From NCBI GenBank assembly GCA_002172675.1, contig NETF01000204.1:1-33662 (forward strand): a stretch of 33,662 nucleotides of DNA, given 5' to 3'. The position numbers were made by a program, and so were the translations under genes. The stretch's first letter is position 1, and every line of letters starts with the position of its first letter. The notes beneath the pieces were generated by a model. The model was not told where the DNA came from. It saw only the letters and a program-made list of their open reading frames with translations, and did not search any database. Below, one piece after another: positions 25,818 to 33,662 of the stretch. This DNA is from an unicellular cyanobacterium SU3. Its GTDB lineage: Bacteria; Cyanobacteriota; Cyanobacteriia; Cyanobacteriales; Microcystaceae.

Positions 25818-26298
25818 CATTGAATCAAGCAAAAATTCACTATTTCTTTGTAACTTTATGTTTCCAAAGACTAGGGTAACAGTAACTATTATAGAACACT
25901 TTGAAAAAAGAGTGTAAAATTTCTCAACCTAGTTACTTATTAACCAACCATAGATGAATGTTGTAAATAGTTCACCAATTTATTTTTATTAACGGCATTA
26001 AAATATCATATTCGAGTTTTAATTTTCGATTTAACAAAGGAATTCTATATGATTATGAATCACAACTACAGAAAATTGTTCAAATAATAAATATTTATTT
26101 TAAAATTTACTTCAAGACGATTTTAACCTAACCCTAATTTTTTTTTATCCATTACCTTAATATCTCTTAATATCTCAGCGGTAGAGTCTTGATTAGATAA
26201 CATCACTTTGCAGTAACAATCTAGCTTATCAGCCCAAAAAAGCGGGTTGATGGGGATGTAACCGCTAATTAGTGAGAATTATTAGCAATCTAATCATC
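25818..26298. promoter_or_regulatory. Divergent intergenic region between sppA and the PhoA-like gene
   Basis: These 481 bases hold no gene. TTTAACCT (26122-26129) resembles a half-site of the cyanobacterial Pho box (CTTAACCT-like). CTTAATATCT is tandemly repeated at 26156-26165 and 26166-26175, spaced 10 bases rather than the 11 expected for Pho boxes. A hairpin AGCGGGTT (26241-26248)/AACCGCT (26260-26266), with one bulged G, lies 33 bases before the ATG. These are candidate control elements for a phosphatase gene; none is proven. Confidence 0.4.
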
Positions 26299-29200
26299 AT
26301 GGCCAACCATAATAACAGTGTAATTTTCATTCATCCGGATGGAACCAGTCCATCTCACTTTGCTGCAGGACGCTTTGCATCCGTCGGGCCCGATGGTCGC
26401 CTGAATTGGGACAATATGACCAATGCCGGGGTTTATCTCGGTCACATGGACGATACCATTGTAGGGACTTCTAACGCAGGTGCAGTAACCCATGCTTTTG
26501 GTATTAAAGCCTTTTCTGGTAGCTACGGTTTAGACGAAAATGGCGATCCTTACACCTCCCTTTCTGGTGAAGAAGGAATGACCATTATGGAAGAAGCGAT
26601 CGCAGCAGATAAAGTCACCGCTGTAATCAACTCTGGATTTATTGCCGAACCCGGAACCGGTGTATTCCTCGCAGATGCCGAAAATCGCGGTAATGTAGAA
26701 GAAATTACCTTAGAAATCGTTGAATCTGGTGTCGATGTCATCATGGGGGGTGGAGAAATTCACTATCTCCCCGAAGGCGTGACCGGACGTTTTGGAGAAG
26801 AAGGGATTCGTGAAGATGGCCGCAATCTGATTGAAGAAGCTCAAGAAGACGGTTATACCGTTGTTTACACCCTCGAAGACCTAGCTAATTTACCCGCTAA
26901 TACTGAAAAAGTTTTAGGGATTTTTGCTGCTGAAGATACCTACAACGACGAACCCGAAGATACTCTGAGAGAACGAGGGTTTGTTAACCCCGATGGTAGC
27001 TTAATCTACTACGGTCAGCCAGGGAACGAAAATCCCCCTACTACTTCGCAAATGTTAGAAGCAACCCTAGGGTTAGATATCTTTGCTAACCCTGAGAATG
27101 GGATGTTTATCGTTATGGAGGAAGAAGCCACCGACAACTTCGGTAACGATAATAACGCAGGGGGAACCATCGAAGCTGTTTTAAGGGCTGATGAAGCCAT
27201 CGGTGTTGCTCAAAACTATATCGATAATATTAACCCCAATACCCTGTTAATTACCGCAGCCGATAGTGATGGCGGTGGTTTAGAAGTAGACGACGTATCT
27301 GGAGATACCGTCGGCACCACCGGAGTACAACCTCCTTTTGACACCAGAATTCCTCGTGATGGTCAAACTGGTAGCGACACCGCCCCCTTTGTGAGCGCGC
27401 CCGATGCCAACGAAGACACTTTTGAATTTGGGGTAATCTGGTCAGGAGGCCCTGACGTAGCAGGGAGTATTGTTTCTAAAACCTACGGTTTAAACGCCGA
27501 GAAACTTCCCGCCACAGTGGACAACACAGACATTTATCGCTTGATGTACGAAACCCTGTTTGATGTTGCTTTAGACGCACCAGAAGGGATTCCTGATGAA
27601 ATTCCTGAACCCCCTGAACCCACTAAAAACACAGGAAACGTCATCTTTATCCATCCCGATGGTACCAGTCCCTCCCATTACGCTGCCGCTCGCTTTTCCT
27701 CAGTAGGTCCTGATGGTCGTTTGAACTGGGATAATATGACCGATGCCGGAGTTTATCTCGGTCACATGGAAGATCGCCTTGTTGGTACATCCAATGGGGG
27801 TGCAGTGGTTCACGCCTACGGAATTAAACCCTTTGCTGGTAGTTACGGTTTAGATCCAGACGGTAATCCTTATACTTCCCTTTCTGGGTTAGAAGGAACC
27901 ACCATCATGCAAGAAGCGATCGCAGAAGGTAAACCCACTGCTGTCATTAACTCTGGCTTTATCGCTGAACCCGGCACCGGTGTCTTCCTCTCTGCGGCAG
28001 AAAATCGTAGCAACGTTCAAGAAATCACCCTAGAAATCGTTGAATCTGGGGTTGATGTGATCATGGGTGCTGGTGAAATTCACTACTTACCCGAAGGGGT
28101 GACCGGACGCTTTGGAGAAGAAGGGATTCGTGAAGATGGCCGTAACCTGATCGAAGAAGCTCAAGAAGACGGTTACACTGTGGTTTACACCCTCGACGAA
28201 TTACTAAACTTACCCACAAGTACCGAGAAAGTTCTAGGAATTTTTGCAGCCGAAGATACTTATAACGACACAACCGAAGCGAATTTAATCGAGCGAGGGT
28301 TTGTAGACGAAAATGGTGAATTAATTCTTTATGGTCAACCGGGTAACGAAAATCCTCCCACTGTTGCCCAAATGCTAGAGGTGACTTTAGGATTCGATAA
28401 ATTTGCCAACGCTGAAGATGGCTTTATGGTTGTCCTAGAAGAAGAAGGAGCTGACAACTTCCCCAATAATAACAATGGGGCAGGTGCTGTTGAAGCAACC
28501 CTACGAGGAGACGCTGCTATTGGCGTAGCCCAAAACTTTGTTAACAATGTTAACCCGAACACTTTAGTGTTAACCGCTGCTGATAGTGATGCTGGTGGTT
28601 TGGAAGTGGATGACGTATCTGGGGACACCGTTGGTACTGTTGATGTTCAAGATCCTTTCCCCATCGAAGTTCCTCGGGACGGAACCACAGGTAATAATAC
28701 CGCTCCGTTTGTTACTGGTGCGCCTGATGCCAATGGAGACATCTTTGAATTTGGTATTGCATACGCTACCACCTCAGATGTGGCCGGTAGTATTGTTGCT
28801 AAGTCATACGGTTTAAATTCTGATCTTTTAGAAGCCACAGCCGACAATACGGATATGTACCGTATTATGTATGAAACTCTGTTTGGGGTTGCTCCTGAAA
28901 ACGTAGAAAGAATTGAACCGGTTAACTTTGGCTCGGCTGAAGATGACTTTTTTGATACGGTTATCTCTGATGGTGACTTCGTAGGTGCAACCAATCAACT
29001 TCTCTTTGCTGGTAGTGGCAATGACTATGTTGATGTGTCTCAGACTCCTGATGAATTTAACCGTATTGACTTAGGCAGTGGGGATGATTTGTTCTTTGCT
29101 GGAAGTGGCGATCGCATTTTGGCTGGTTCTGGGGATGATATTCTCTTCTTAGGGTCTGGCGGTGATAACGTGGTTACTGGCGGTTCTGGAAGCGATCAAT

Positions 29201-29427
29201 TCTGGCTGGTTACTGACTCAGAAGATTTACCTGTTGCCAATACTATTACTGATTTTGCCATTGATGAAGATGTTATGGGCTTTGGTGCAACTGACCTCGA
29301 TTTTGATCAGTTAACCTTAACTCAAGACGGCAACAGCACGGTAATCAACGCTTTAGGACAGGATTTAGCCGTCTTACTAAATACTCAAGCAAGTGATTTA
29401 AGTGCTTCCGATTTTGTATTTGCTTAA
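26299..29427 (+). CDS. Tandem PhoA-like (atypical alkaline phosphatase) protein with RTX repeats
   Basis: A 1042-residue extracellular-type protein. Residues about 10-425 and 450-865 are two copies of an alkaline phosphatase (PhoA superfamily) domain, exactly 440 residues apart (IFIHPDGTSPSH at residues 9-20 and 449-460). The C-terminus (about 890-990) holds RTX-like Gly/Asp repeats, LGSGDDLFFAGSGDRILAGS and GSGDDILFLGSGGDN, expected to bind calcium and serve type I secretion; no N-terminal signal peptide is seen. By eye alignment to E. coli PhoA, the metal Asp (14/454), nucleophile Ser (58/498), Asp327 (279/719) and Asp369 (322/762) are kept. The three zinc-binding His become Asn (283/723), Ser (323/763) and Gln/Thr (356/796). 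Atypical cyanobacterial alkaline phosphatases are known, so activity is plausible but unproven. ATG 26299 is preferred over GTG 26272. Confidence 0.85.
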   Translation: MANHNNSVIFIHPDGTSPSHFAAGRFASVGPDGRLNWDNMTNAGVYLGHMDDTIVGTSNAGAVTHAFGIKAFSGSYGLDENGDPYTSLSGEEGMTIMEEAIAADKVTAVINSGFIAEPGTGVFLADAENRGNVEEITLEIVESGVDVIMGGGEIHYLPEGVTGRFGEEGIREDGRNLIEEAQEDGYTVVYTLEDLANLPANTEKVLGIFAAEDTYNDEPEDTLRERGFVNPDGSLIYYGQPGNENPPTTSQMLEATLGLDIFANPENGMFIVMEEEATDNFGNDNNAGGTIEAVLRADEAIGVAQNYIDNINPNTLLITAADSDGGGLEVDDVSGDTVGTTGVQPPFDTRIPRDGQTGSDTAPFVSAPDANEDTFEFGVIWSGGPDVAGSIVSKTYGLNAEKLPATVDNTDIYRLMYETLFDVALDAPEGIPDEIPEPPEPTKNTGNVIFIHPDGTSPSHYAAARFSSVGPDGRLNWDNMTDAGVYLGHMEDRLVGTSNGGAVVHAYGIKPFAGSYGLDPDGNPYTSLSGLEGTTIMQEAIAEGKPTAVINSGFIAEPGTGVFLSAAENRSNVQEITLEIVESGVDVIMGAGEIHYLPEGVTGRFGEEGIREDGRNLIEEAQEDGYTVVYTLDELLNLPTSTEKVLGIFAAEDTYNDTTEANLIERGFVDENGELILYGQPGNENPPTVAQMLEVTLGFDKFANAEDGFMVVLEEEGADNFPNNNNGAGAVEATLRGDAAIGVAQNFVNNVNPNTLVLTAADSDAGGLEVDDVSGDTVGTVDVQDPFPIEVPRDGTTGNNTAPFVTGAPDANGDIFEFGIAYATTSDVAGSIVAKSYGLNSDLLEATADNTDMYRIMYETLFGVAPENVERIEPVNFGSAEDDFFDTVISDGDFVGATNQLLFAGSGNDYVDVSQTPDEFNRIDLGSGDDLFFAGSGDRILAGSGDDILFLGSGGDNVVTGGSGSDQFWLVTDSEDLPVANTITDFAIDEDVMGFGATDLDFDQLTLTQDGNSTVINALGQDLAVLLNTQASDLSASDFVFA

Positions 29428-29465
29428 TATCCTTCCTAGCAACCATTAAACAGTACGGATCTTTT

Positions 29466-29525
29466 GGAGAGTTCGATAATCGGGAAGAATTGAGTAAAAT
29501 CTCCCGATTCTGCTCTCCTTTTTCT
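29466..29525 (+). terminator. Terminator after the PhoA-like gene
   Basis: GGAGAG (29466-29471) pairs with CTCTCC (29513-29518), and inside it AATCGGGA pairs with TCCCGATT, with small internal mismatches. A T-rich run follows. It lies 38 bases past the stop. Confidence 0.82.
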
Positions 29526-29529
29526 TTAG

Positions 29530-29764
29530 TTAATATCCCATAATTAGTAGTTACCAGTTAGTAATTATCAGTCACTGTTCACTGCTCACGGTTTGCTGTT
29601 CCCCATTTCCTTGAACTTTTTTAAGCTCTGTAGTTATGTCTGAGTTTGTCGCCAGAAAATTGCTTATCTTGTTGATGATGCCAAACAAAGACAATTAAAG
29701 TTTCAATAATCTGAAAATATCGCTAAATTATAATATAAGTAGTTAAATTATATTTATAAGAATC
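29530..29764. other. Intergenic region with CAGTTA/TCACTGTTCACTG-type repeat
   Basis: No gene is seen. Bases from about 29548 to 29596 (TTACCAGTTAGTAATTATCA, then GTCACTGTTCACTGCTCAC) resemble the imperfect CAGTTATCAGT/CACTGTTCACTG low-complexity repeats scattered through cyanobacterial intergenic DNA; related pieces occur near 9350 and 18848. The stretch nearest glpD is AT-rich and should hold its promoter. Confidence 0.45.
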
Positions 29765-31477
29765 GTGCGAGATTTTCAATCCATTCAACAAACAACCTAC
29801 GACCTCATCGTAATTGGTGGCGGAGTCAATGGAGCGGGAGTCGCACGGGATGCGGCTTTACGAGGCTTAAAAACCATTCTCATTGAAAAAGGAGACTTTG
29901 CTGGAGGCACCTCAAGCTGGTCTACCCGTCTCATTCATGGCGGTTTACGGTATTTAGAATACTTTGAAGTTCCCCTAGTTAGAGAATCTCTGCGAGAACG
30001 GGAAATTCTTTTGCATACCGCTCCCCATTTGGTTAGACCCTTGCTATTAACCATCCCTATCTACAAAAATCGTTCTCGGCCTTATTGGAAAATTTGGGCA
30101 GGAATGTTTCTCTACGATATTTTAAGCGCAGATAAGACGGTTCCCTCCCATAGAATGCTCTCCGAAGCAAAATTTAAACAACTTTTCCCCTCTATGGACC
30201 CGGATGGTTTAGTGGGTGGGGCCCAGTATTATGATGGTCAAGTCACTTATGCAGAACGACTCTGTTTAGAAAATATCATCGCTGCCGACGAAGCCGGAGC
30301 AACGGTGCTAAACTACGTCAAAGTGACTCAATTACACCGTGAAGGGGATAAAATCACCCATCTCACCTGTAAAGATGTTCTCACAGGGGAAGAATTTACG
30401 GTTAAGGGCAAAGATAAATGTATGGTGATTAATACCTCTGGTCCTTGGGTGGATAATGTGTGTCAGTTAGGGGTTAAAGATGGCAATGACGCACCCATCG
30501 GCAAAACGCAAAAAATTGGCGGGACGAAAGGCAGTCATATTGTGGTAGAACCCTTTGCCGGTGCGCCCGATACCAGTTTATACGTAGAAGCAAAATCCGA
30601 TGGCCGTCCCTTCTTTATTGTGCCTTGGTTAGGAATGTATTTGATCGGAACAACGGATTATCGTTTTGATGGTACACCAGATCAATTAAAAGCCGATAAC
30701 GACGAAATCGACTACTTACTGCAAGAAACGAATAATATTATACCTAATGCTCGTTTATCCCGTGAAGACGTGAAATTTACCTATTCTGGGGTGCGTCCGT
30801 TACCCAATGCAGAAGGGAAAAAAGCAGGAAGTATTACCCGTCGTCATATTCTCTTTGACCATAGCAAAGAAGGCGTTAAAAATCTTATTTCTCTCATTGG
30901 TGGAAAATTAACCACCTATCGTCAAGTGGGAGAAGAAATGGTTGATAAAGTCTATAAAAAATTAGGGAAGTCTGCTCCTAAGTGTCCTACAGAAGATCAA
31001 CCTTTACCGGGTGCTATTCTACCGAATGATTCTTTGATTCAACAAACCATATTAAATTACGAGGATAAAGTGCCTCGTCAGTCTATTAATCATCTTTTTA
31101 AGGTGTATGGAGCAAGAGCGGTGAATGTTTTAGGGTTAGTGGACTCAGAACCCAAGTTAGGGGAATTAATTACTCCTGAGTTGCCCGATATTAAAGCACA
31201 GGTAGTTTATGCAGTGCGTCATGAATATGCCCATACTTTAGTGGATATTGCCCGTCGTCGTACTGCGATCGCTATGGAAGATCATTATGGGTTAGATGTG
31301 TTATCAACCCTCATTGATACCTTAAAAACCTATTGTGGTTGGGATGACTATAAATGTGCAACTGCGAAAGAAAACTATCTCAGTTATATGAAACATAATT
31401 GTATCCCTGACTTTGATGAAGTTAATGACGAAGTTGAACCCAGAAACTGGGATAAAGAAGAAGTTCCTCTTTTTTAA
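29765..31477 (+). CDS. glpD: FAD-dependent glycerol-3-phosphate dehydrogenase
   Basis: Membrane-associated flavoenzyme oxidising sn-glycerol 3-phosphate to dihydroxyacetone phosphate and passing electrons to quinone. The N-terminus has the FAD Rossmann motif VIGGGVNGAGVARDAALRGL, then FAGGTSSWSTRLIHGGLRYL, a hallmark of the GlpD/GlpA family. Further blocks are IGTTDYRFDG, FTYSGVRPLPNAEG and LISLIGGKLTTYRQVGEEMV. The C-terminal helical domain includes VRHEYAHTLVDIARRRTAIA. Length of 570 is standard. Translation starts at GTG 29765; no ATG precedes it in frame. No glycerol kinase or facilitator adjoins it, so it may serve lipid-derived glycerol phosphate turnover. A palindromic repeat follows the stop. 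Confidence 0.93.
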   Translation: MRDFQSIQQTTYDLIVIGGGVNGAGVARDAALRGLKTILIEKGDFAGGTSSWSTRLIHGGLRYLEYFEVPLVRESLREREILLHTAPHLVRPLLLTIPIYKNRSRPYWKIWAGMFLYDILSADKTVPSHRMLSEAKFKQLFPSMDPDGLVGGAQYYDGQVTYAERLCLENIIAADEAGATVLNYVKVTQLHREGDKITHLTCKDVLTGEEFTVKGKDKCMVINTSGPWVDNVCQLGVKDGNDAPIGKTQKIGGTKGSHIVVEPFAGAPDTSLYVEAKSDGRPFFIVPWLGMYLIGTTDYRFDGTPDQLKADNDEIDYLLQETNNIIPNARLSREDVKFTYSGVRPLPNAEGKKAGSITRRHILFDHSKEGVKNLISLIGGKLTTYRQVGEEMVDKVYKKLGKSAPKCPTEDQPLPGAILPNDSLIQQTILNYEDKVPRQSINHLFKVYGARAVNVLGLVDSEPKLGELITPELPDIKAQVVYAVRHEYAHTLVDIARRRTAIAMEDHYGLDVLSTLIDTLKTYCGWDDYKCATAKENYLSYMKHNCIPDFDEVNDEVEPRNWDKEEVPLF

Positions 31478-31500
31478 CTCGTTGTTATATGTCAAACCTT

Positions 31501-31525
31501 GTAGGGTGGGCAATGCCCACCTTAC
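31501..31525. repeat. REP-like GTAGGGTGGGC palindrome
   Basis: GTAGGGTGGGC (31501-31511) and GCCCACCTTAC (31515-31525) form an 11-bp stem with one G-U pair and loop AAT. GTGGGCAATGCCCAC-type palindromes are frequent dispersed elements of cyanobacterial genomes. It lies between glpD and the GNAT gene and has no T-run. Confidence 0.75.
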
Positions 31526-31533
31526 TCCTATTG

Positions 31534-32025
31534 ATGAAAGAAATGTCTTTTTTATCTGACTATCATTTGAAACCAGGGAAAATTCAAGACAAGACTAAAT
31601 TATTACAATTTATGCAACTCACCTATGAAGAGTTGTTTCCTGAAAAGTCTAATTTTGATCATTTAAGCACTACCATCGAACAATATTTATCCTCAAAAAC
31701 GCCCCTTTGGTGGATCAATTATCAACCCGAAAATTCGACAACATCAGAAGCAGTCGGTTGTCTGTGGATGGGAACCGGTGTTGATCAAGTTAGTGGCGAT
31801 CGCTACGGACACATCTTTTTAATCTATGTTAAACCGAATCATCGTCGTCAAGGGTTAGCGACAACCCTAATTGAACAAGGACAACAATGGGTTCATGAAC
31901 AAGGCTATCATCAAATCGGACTGCAGGTATTTGAACGAAACCAAGCTGCCAGAAACCTTTATAATAAATTAGGATTTTCTCCTCAATCTTATTTGATGCT
32001 TAAATCTTGGAATATTAGCGAATAA
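31534..32025 (+). CDS. GNAT family N-acetyltransferase
   Basis: A 163-residue acetyl-CoA-dependent acyltransferase of the GNAT fold. Motif A is complete: HIFLIYVKPNHRRQGLATTL, with the R-R-Q-G-L-A loop that binds the CoA pyrophosphate. It is followed by VFERNQAARNLYNKLGFSPQ, the motif B region with the Asn and Tyr typical of amine acetyltransferases. The substrate is unknown. The open frame reaches back through the palindromic repeat to 31489, but that part is repeat sequence, so a start at ATG 31534 or 31543 is more likely. Co-transcription with glpD is possible across the 56-base gap if the hairpin does not stop it. Confidence 0.85.
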   Translation: MKEMSFLSDYHLKPGKIQDKTKLLQFMQLTYEELFPEKSNFDHLSTTIEQYLSSKTPLWWINYQPENSTTSEAVGCLWMGTGVDQVSGDRYGHIFLIYVKPNHRRQGLATTLIEQGQQWVHEQGYHQIGLQVFERNQAARNLYNKLGFSPQSYLMLKSWNISE

Positions 32026-32137
32026 AGACATTTTTTAACCCTTACCTAACCTTACCATTATTAATTAACTCCCTGATTTATTCTAAAATTCGTTATGATG
32101 CTTTAACAAGTCGCCTACTGTGAGAAGTGAGACGGAA

Positions 32138-33523
32138 ATGAATAAAAATCATACTTTAAAATCAAAACCCCTTTTAAGAAAAACGCTGCTCAAACAAGGC
32201 ATCAGTTTGGTGAGTGGACTGAGCATTTTAACTGGTGGTATAGGATTCAATGGTGCGATCGCATCAACAGAAACCTTAGTGATTCCTGAAAATCCTACCC
32301 CCACCGTTAAACCAGAACCTGCTTCCCCACCGCCAACAAAGGTGCCGAAAGCGTCTCCCTCTGTTTCCCCAACTGCTTCTAGTAATCCGAAACCTTTACA
32401 AAGAAGTACCTCCAATAAACCCAATCAACCGAAAGTTTCCCCCAAACCTTCAGTTTCTGAGACTCGTGAAGCTTCTAAACCGAAAGTTAAATTATCGGCT
32501 CCTAAAATTTTAGATCCGCAAACCTCTAAAAACGAACCTCCTCAAACCTTAAAACAAGCCATAACTCAACCTCAAAACATCCAATTATCCCCTTCTGTAA
32601 CAACCGCAGGGGGTCAAAATAGTTATATTGATACGAAAAGCTACGGTAATTCTAATCCTACCGTTACCCGACCCGATAGAGTGGTCTTAACAGAACGGTC
32701 TACCGGCTGTCAAACCATTGCCCAAAACGGTCAGTTATCTGGTGGCAACTGTGGCAGTATCGCACCTCAAAAACCAGTAGCTCAAAAGCCCAAGGTTCAA
32801 GTACCCCGACAGTTAGCGTCCCGTCGTGTTACCTTAGCGTCTCGTCCAACTCAAGGAACGACTCAGGTAGCTCAAACGGTCAGTTCTCCCCCACAAGTGG
32901 AGCCTCTGCGCTTAAAACGTCGTCCCATTAGCTCTGAACAAGTGGTTAATTTACAACCGATCAAACGTCAGGGTTTATCCATCGCCTTAGAACCCTTGCC
33001 TCGTTATAATCGGGCTGCTTCTATGTATGGGTCTAATGTTCCCCAACAGAGTAAAACTGACTTAATCTTTCCCTTACCCGTAGTAGCCACCATGACCTCG
33101 GCTTTTGGTTGGCGGACTCATCCTATTTCTGGAACTCAAAGAATGCACAACGGGACTGATTTTGGCGCACCATTAGGAACACCTGTCTTAGCAGCCTATG
33201 GTGGGGAAGTATCTCATGCTGACTGGGCTGGTGGTTATGGGTTAATGGTGGTATTACGTCACCTCGAAGGAACCCAAGAATCTCGTTATGCTCACCTTTC
33301 TGATATCTACGTCCAACCTGGAGAATGGGTCGAACAAGGGACAGTTATCGGACGACTGGGTAGTACCGGTTATTCTACTGGTCCTCATCTCCATTTTGAG
33401 TGGCGACACCTCACAGAACAAGGATGGGTGGCAGTAGATGCTGGCCTTCATCTAGAGTATGCTATGGATAATTTAATGCGGGCAATGCAGTTGGCTCAAG
33501 TGAGTGAAACCCCAGAGAGTTAA
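32138..33523 (+). CDS. M23-family (LytM-type) peptidoglycan endopeptidase with long disordered linker
   Basis: A 461-residue secreted cell-wall protein. The N-terminus is basic, then hydrophobic (ISLVSGLSILTGGIGFNGAI, followed by AST), consistent with a signal peptide or anchor. Residues about 45-310 are a Pro/Ser/Lys/Gln-rich low-complexity linker (for example PTPTVKPEPASPPPTKVPKA). The C-terminal 140 residues are an M23 domain: SAFGWRTHPISGTQRMHNGT, with the zinc ligands in MHNGTDFG (H-x3-D), SRYAHLSD and GPHLHFEWR (HxH). It should cleave peptide cross-links, or act as an activator if inactive; here all ligands are present. A GTG at 32120 is an upstream alternative start; ATG 32138 is preferred. 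A probable group II intron begins about 14 bases after its stop. Confidence 0.92.
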   Translation: MNKNHTLKSKPLLRKTLLKQGISLVSGLSILTGGIGFNGAIASTETLVIPENPTPTVKPEPASPPPTKVPKASPSVSPTASSNPKPLQRSTSNKPNQPKVSPKPSVSETREASKPKVKLSAPKILDPQTSKNEPPQTLKQAITQPQNIQLSPSVTTAGGQNSYIDTKSYGNSNPTVTRPDRVVLTERSTGCQTIAQNGQLSGGNCGSIAPQKPVAQKPKVQVPRQLASRRVTLASRPTQGTTQVAQTVSSPPQVEPLRLKRRPISSEQVVNLQPIKRQGLSIALEPLPRYNRAASMYGSNVPQQSKTDLIFPLPVVATMTSAFGWRTHPISGTQRMHNGTDFGAPLGTPVLAAYGGEVSHADWAGGYGLMVVLRHLEGTQESRYAHLSDIYVQPGEWVEQGTVIGRLGSTGYSTGPHLHFEWRHLTEQGWVAVDAGLHLEYAMDNLMRAMQLAQVSETPES

Positions 33524-33537
33524 AAGAAGGCAGGAGT

Positions 33538-33662
33538 GTGCGATTCGTTCCTGGTAGGAGCTTCTAGAGAATAGAAGGGTATGACCAGGGTTAGGTAAGA
33601 CAAATATAACCTTGAAAACCTAATAACTATCCAATTGATGGAGGTGAAAGTCCTCCCCATCA
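33538..33662 (+). mobile_element. 5' end of a probable group II intron (continues beyond the window)
   Basis: The sequence starts GTGCGATTCG, matching the GUGYG 5' consensus of group II introns (GTGTG two bases earlier is an alternative start). It is densely self-complementary: CCTGGT (33550-33555) with ACCAGG (33584-33589), CTTCT (33561) with AGAAG (33573), TTAGGT (33591-33596) with ACCTAA (33618-33623), and GATGGAGG (33637-33644) with CCT and CCATC (33652-33661). The element GGAGGTGAAAGTCCTCC is characteristic of bacterial group II intron domain I. The rest, including any reverse transcriptase gene, lies outside the window. Another structured RNA is the alternative. Confidence 0.7.

Noticed and set aside
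28647-28994. 115-codon open frame antisense to the PhoA-like gene, and a matching frame at 28335-28628
   Set aside because: Both mirror the codon pattern of the strongly coding + strand, lack ribosome sites and resemble no protein family.
31489-31533. N-terminal extension of the GNAT protein
   Set aside because: It is encoded by a dispersed palindromic repeat.

Overview
The window is chromosomal DNA from a cyanobacterium, most likely a unicellular Crocosphaera/Cyanothece-type organism. Three things point there. The octamer GCGATCGC (HIP1) recurs throughout. The base composition is AT-rich. Several genes are cyanobacterial or cyanobacterium/plastid types: a DUF3493 (LPA3-like) protein, a sepF-proC pair, a malic enzyme with an N-terminal ACT domain, and an extracellular atypical PhoA-like phosphatase. 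The species cannot be fixed from the sequence alone.

Layout, left to right. Positions 1-693 hold a 5'-truncated Uma2 (DUF820) remnant. Next come the malic enzyme gene and a convergent DJ-1/PfpI gene, with a bidirectional terminator between them. Positions 3048-9296 carry a three-gene trehalose cassette on the + strand: treZ and treY make trehalose from glycogen-type glucans, and treH hydrolyses it. Positions 9300-12830 are a looser region. It holds a decayed gene tail, a tRNA-Thr(CGT), the DUF3493 protein, small conserved or unknown proteins, a second probable gene remnant, cysC (APS kinase) and a DUF1993 protein. Positions 12982-16734 carry an ABC-F ATPase and a lipoprotein of the family 5 solute-binding type, the latter preceded by a possible 11-codon leader ORF.

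Positions 16738-25817 are a long run of minus-strand genes: a DUF900 alpha/beta hydrolase, sfsA, proC, sepF, recF, a TrkH/KtrB-type K+ channel subunit, a short KtrA-like RCK protein and sppA. Within it, proC-sfsA and the ktrA-like/trkH pair are close enough to be co-transcribed. A perfect 10-bp dyad sits just ahead of the ktrA-like gene. Positions 26299-33523 return to the + strand. They hold a 1042-residue protein made of two tandem PhoA-like phosphatase domains plus RTX calcium-binding repeats, then a glpD-type glycerol-3-phosphate dehydrogenase, a GNAT acetyltransferase and a large M23 (LytM) peptidoglycan peptidase. The last ~125 bases look like the 5' end of a group II intron that continues out of the window.

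Most of the window is ordinary core or house-keeping metabolism. The most unusual item is the tandem PhoA-like protein: at all three positions where classical alkaline phosphatase uses histidine to bind zinc, both copies appear to carry other residues. Also worth a look are the group II intron edge, the minimal RCK protein with its upstream dyad, the leader ORF before the solute-binding protein, and the gene remnants.
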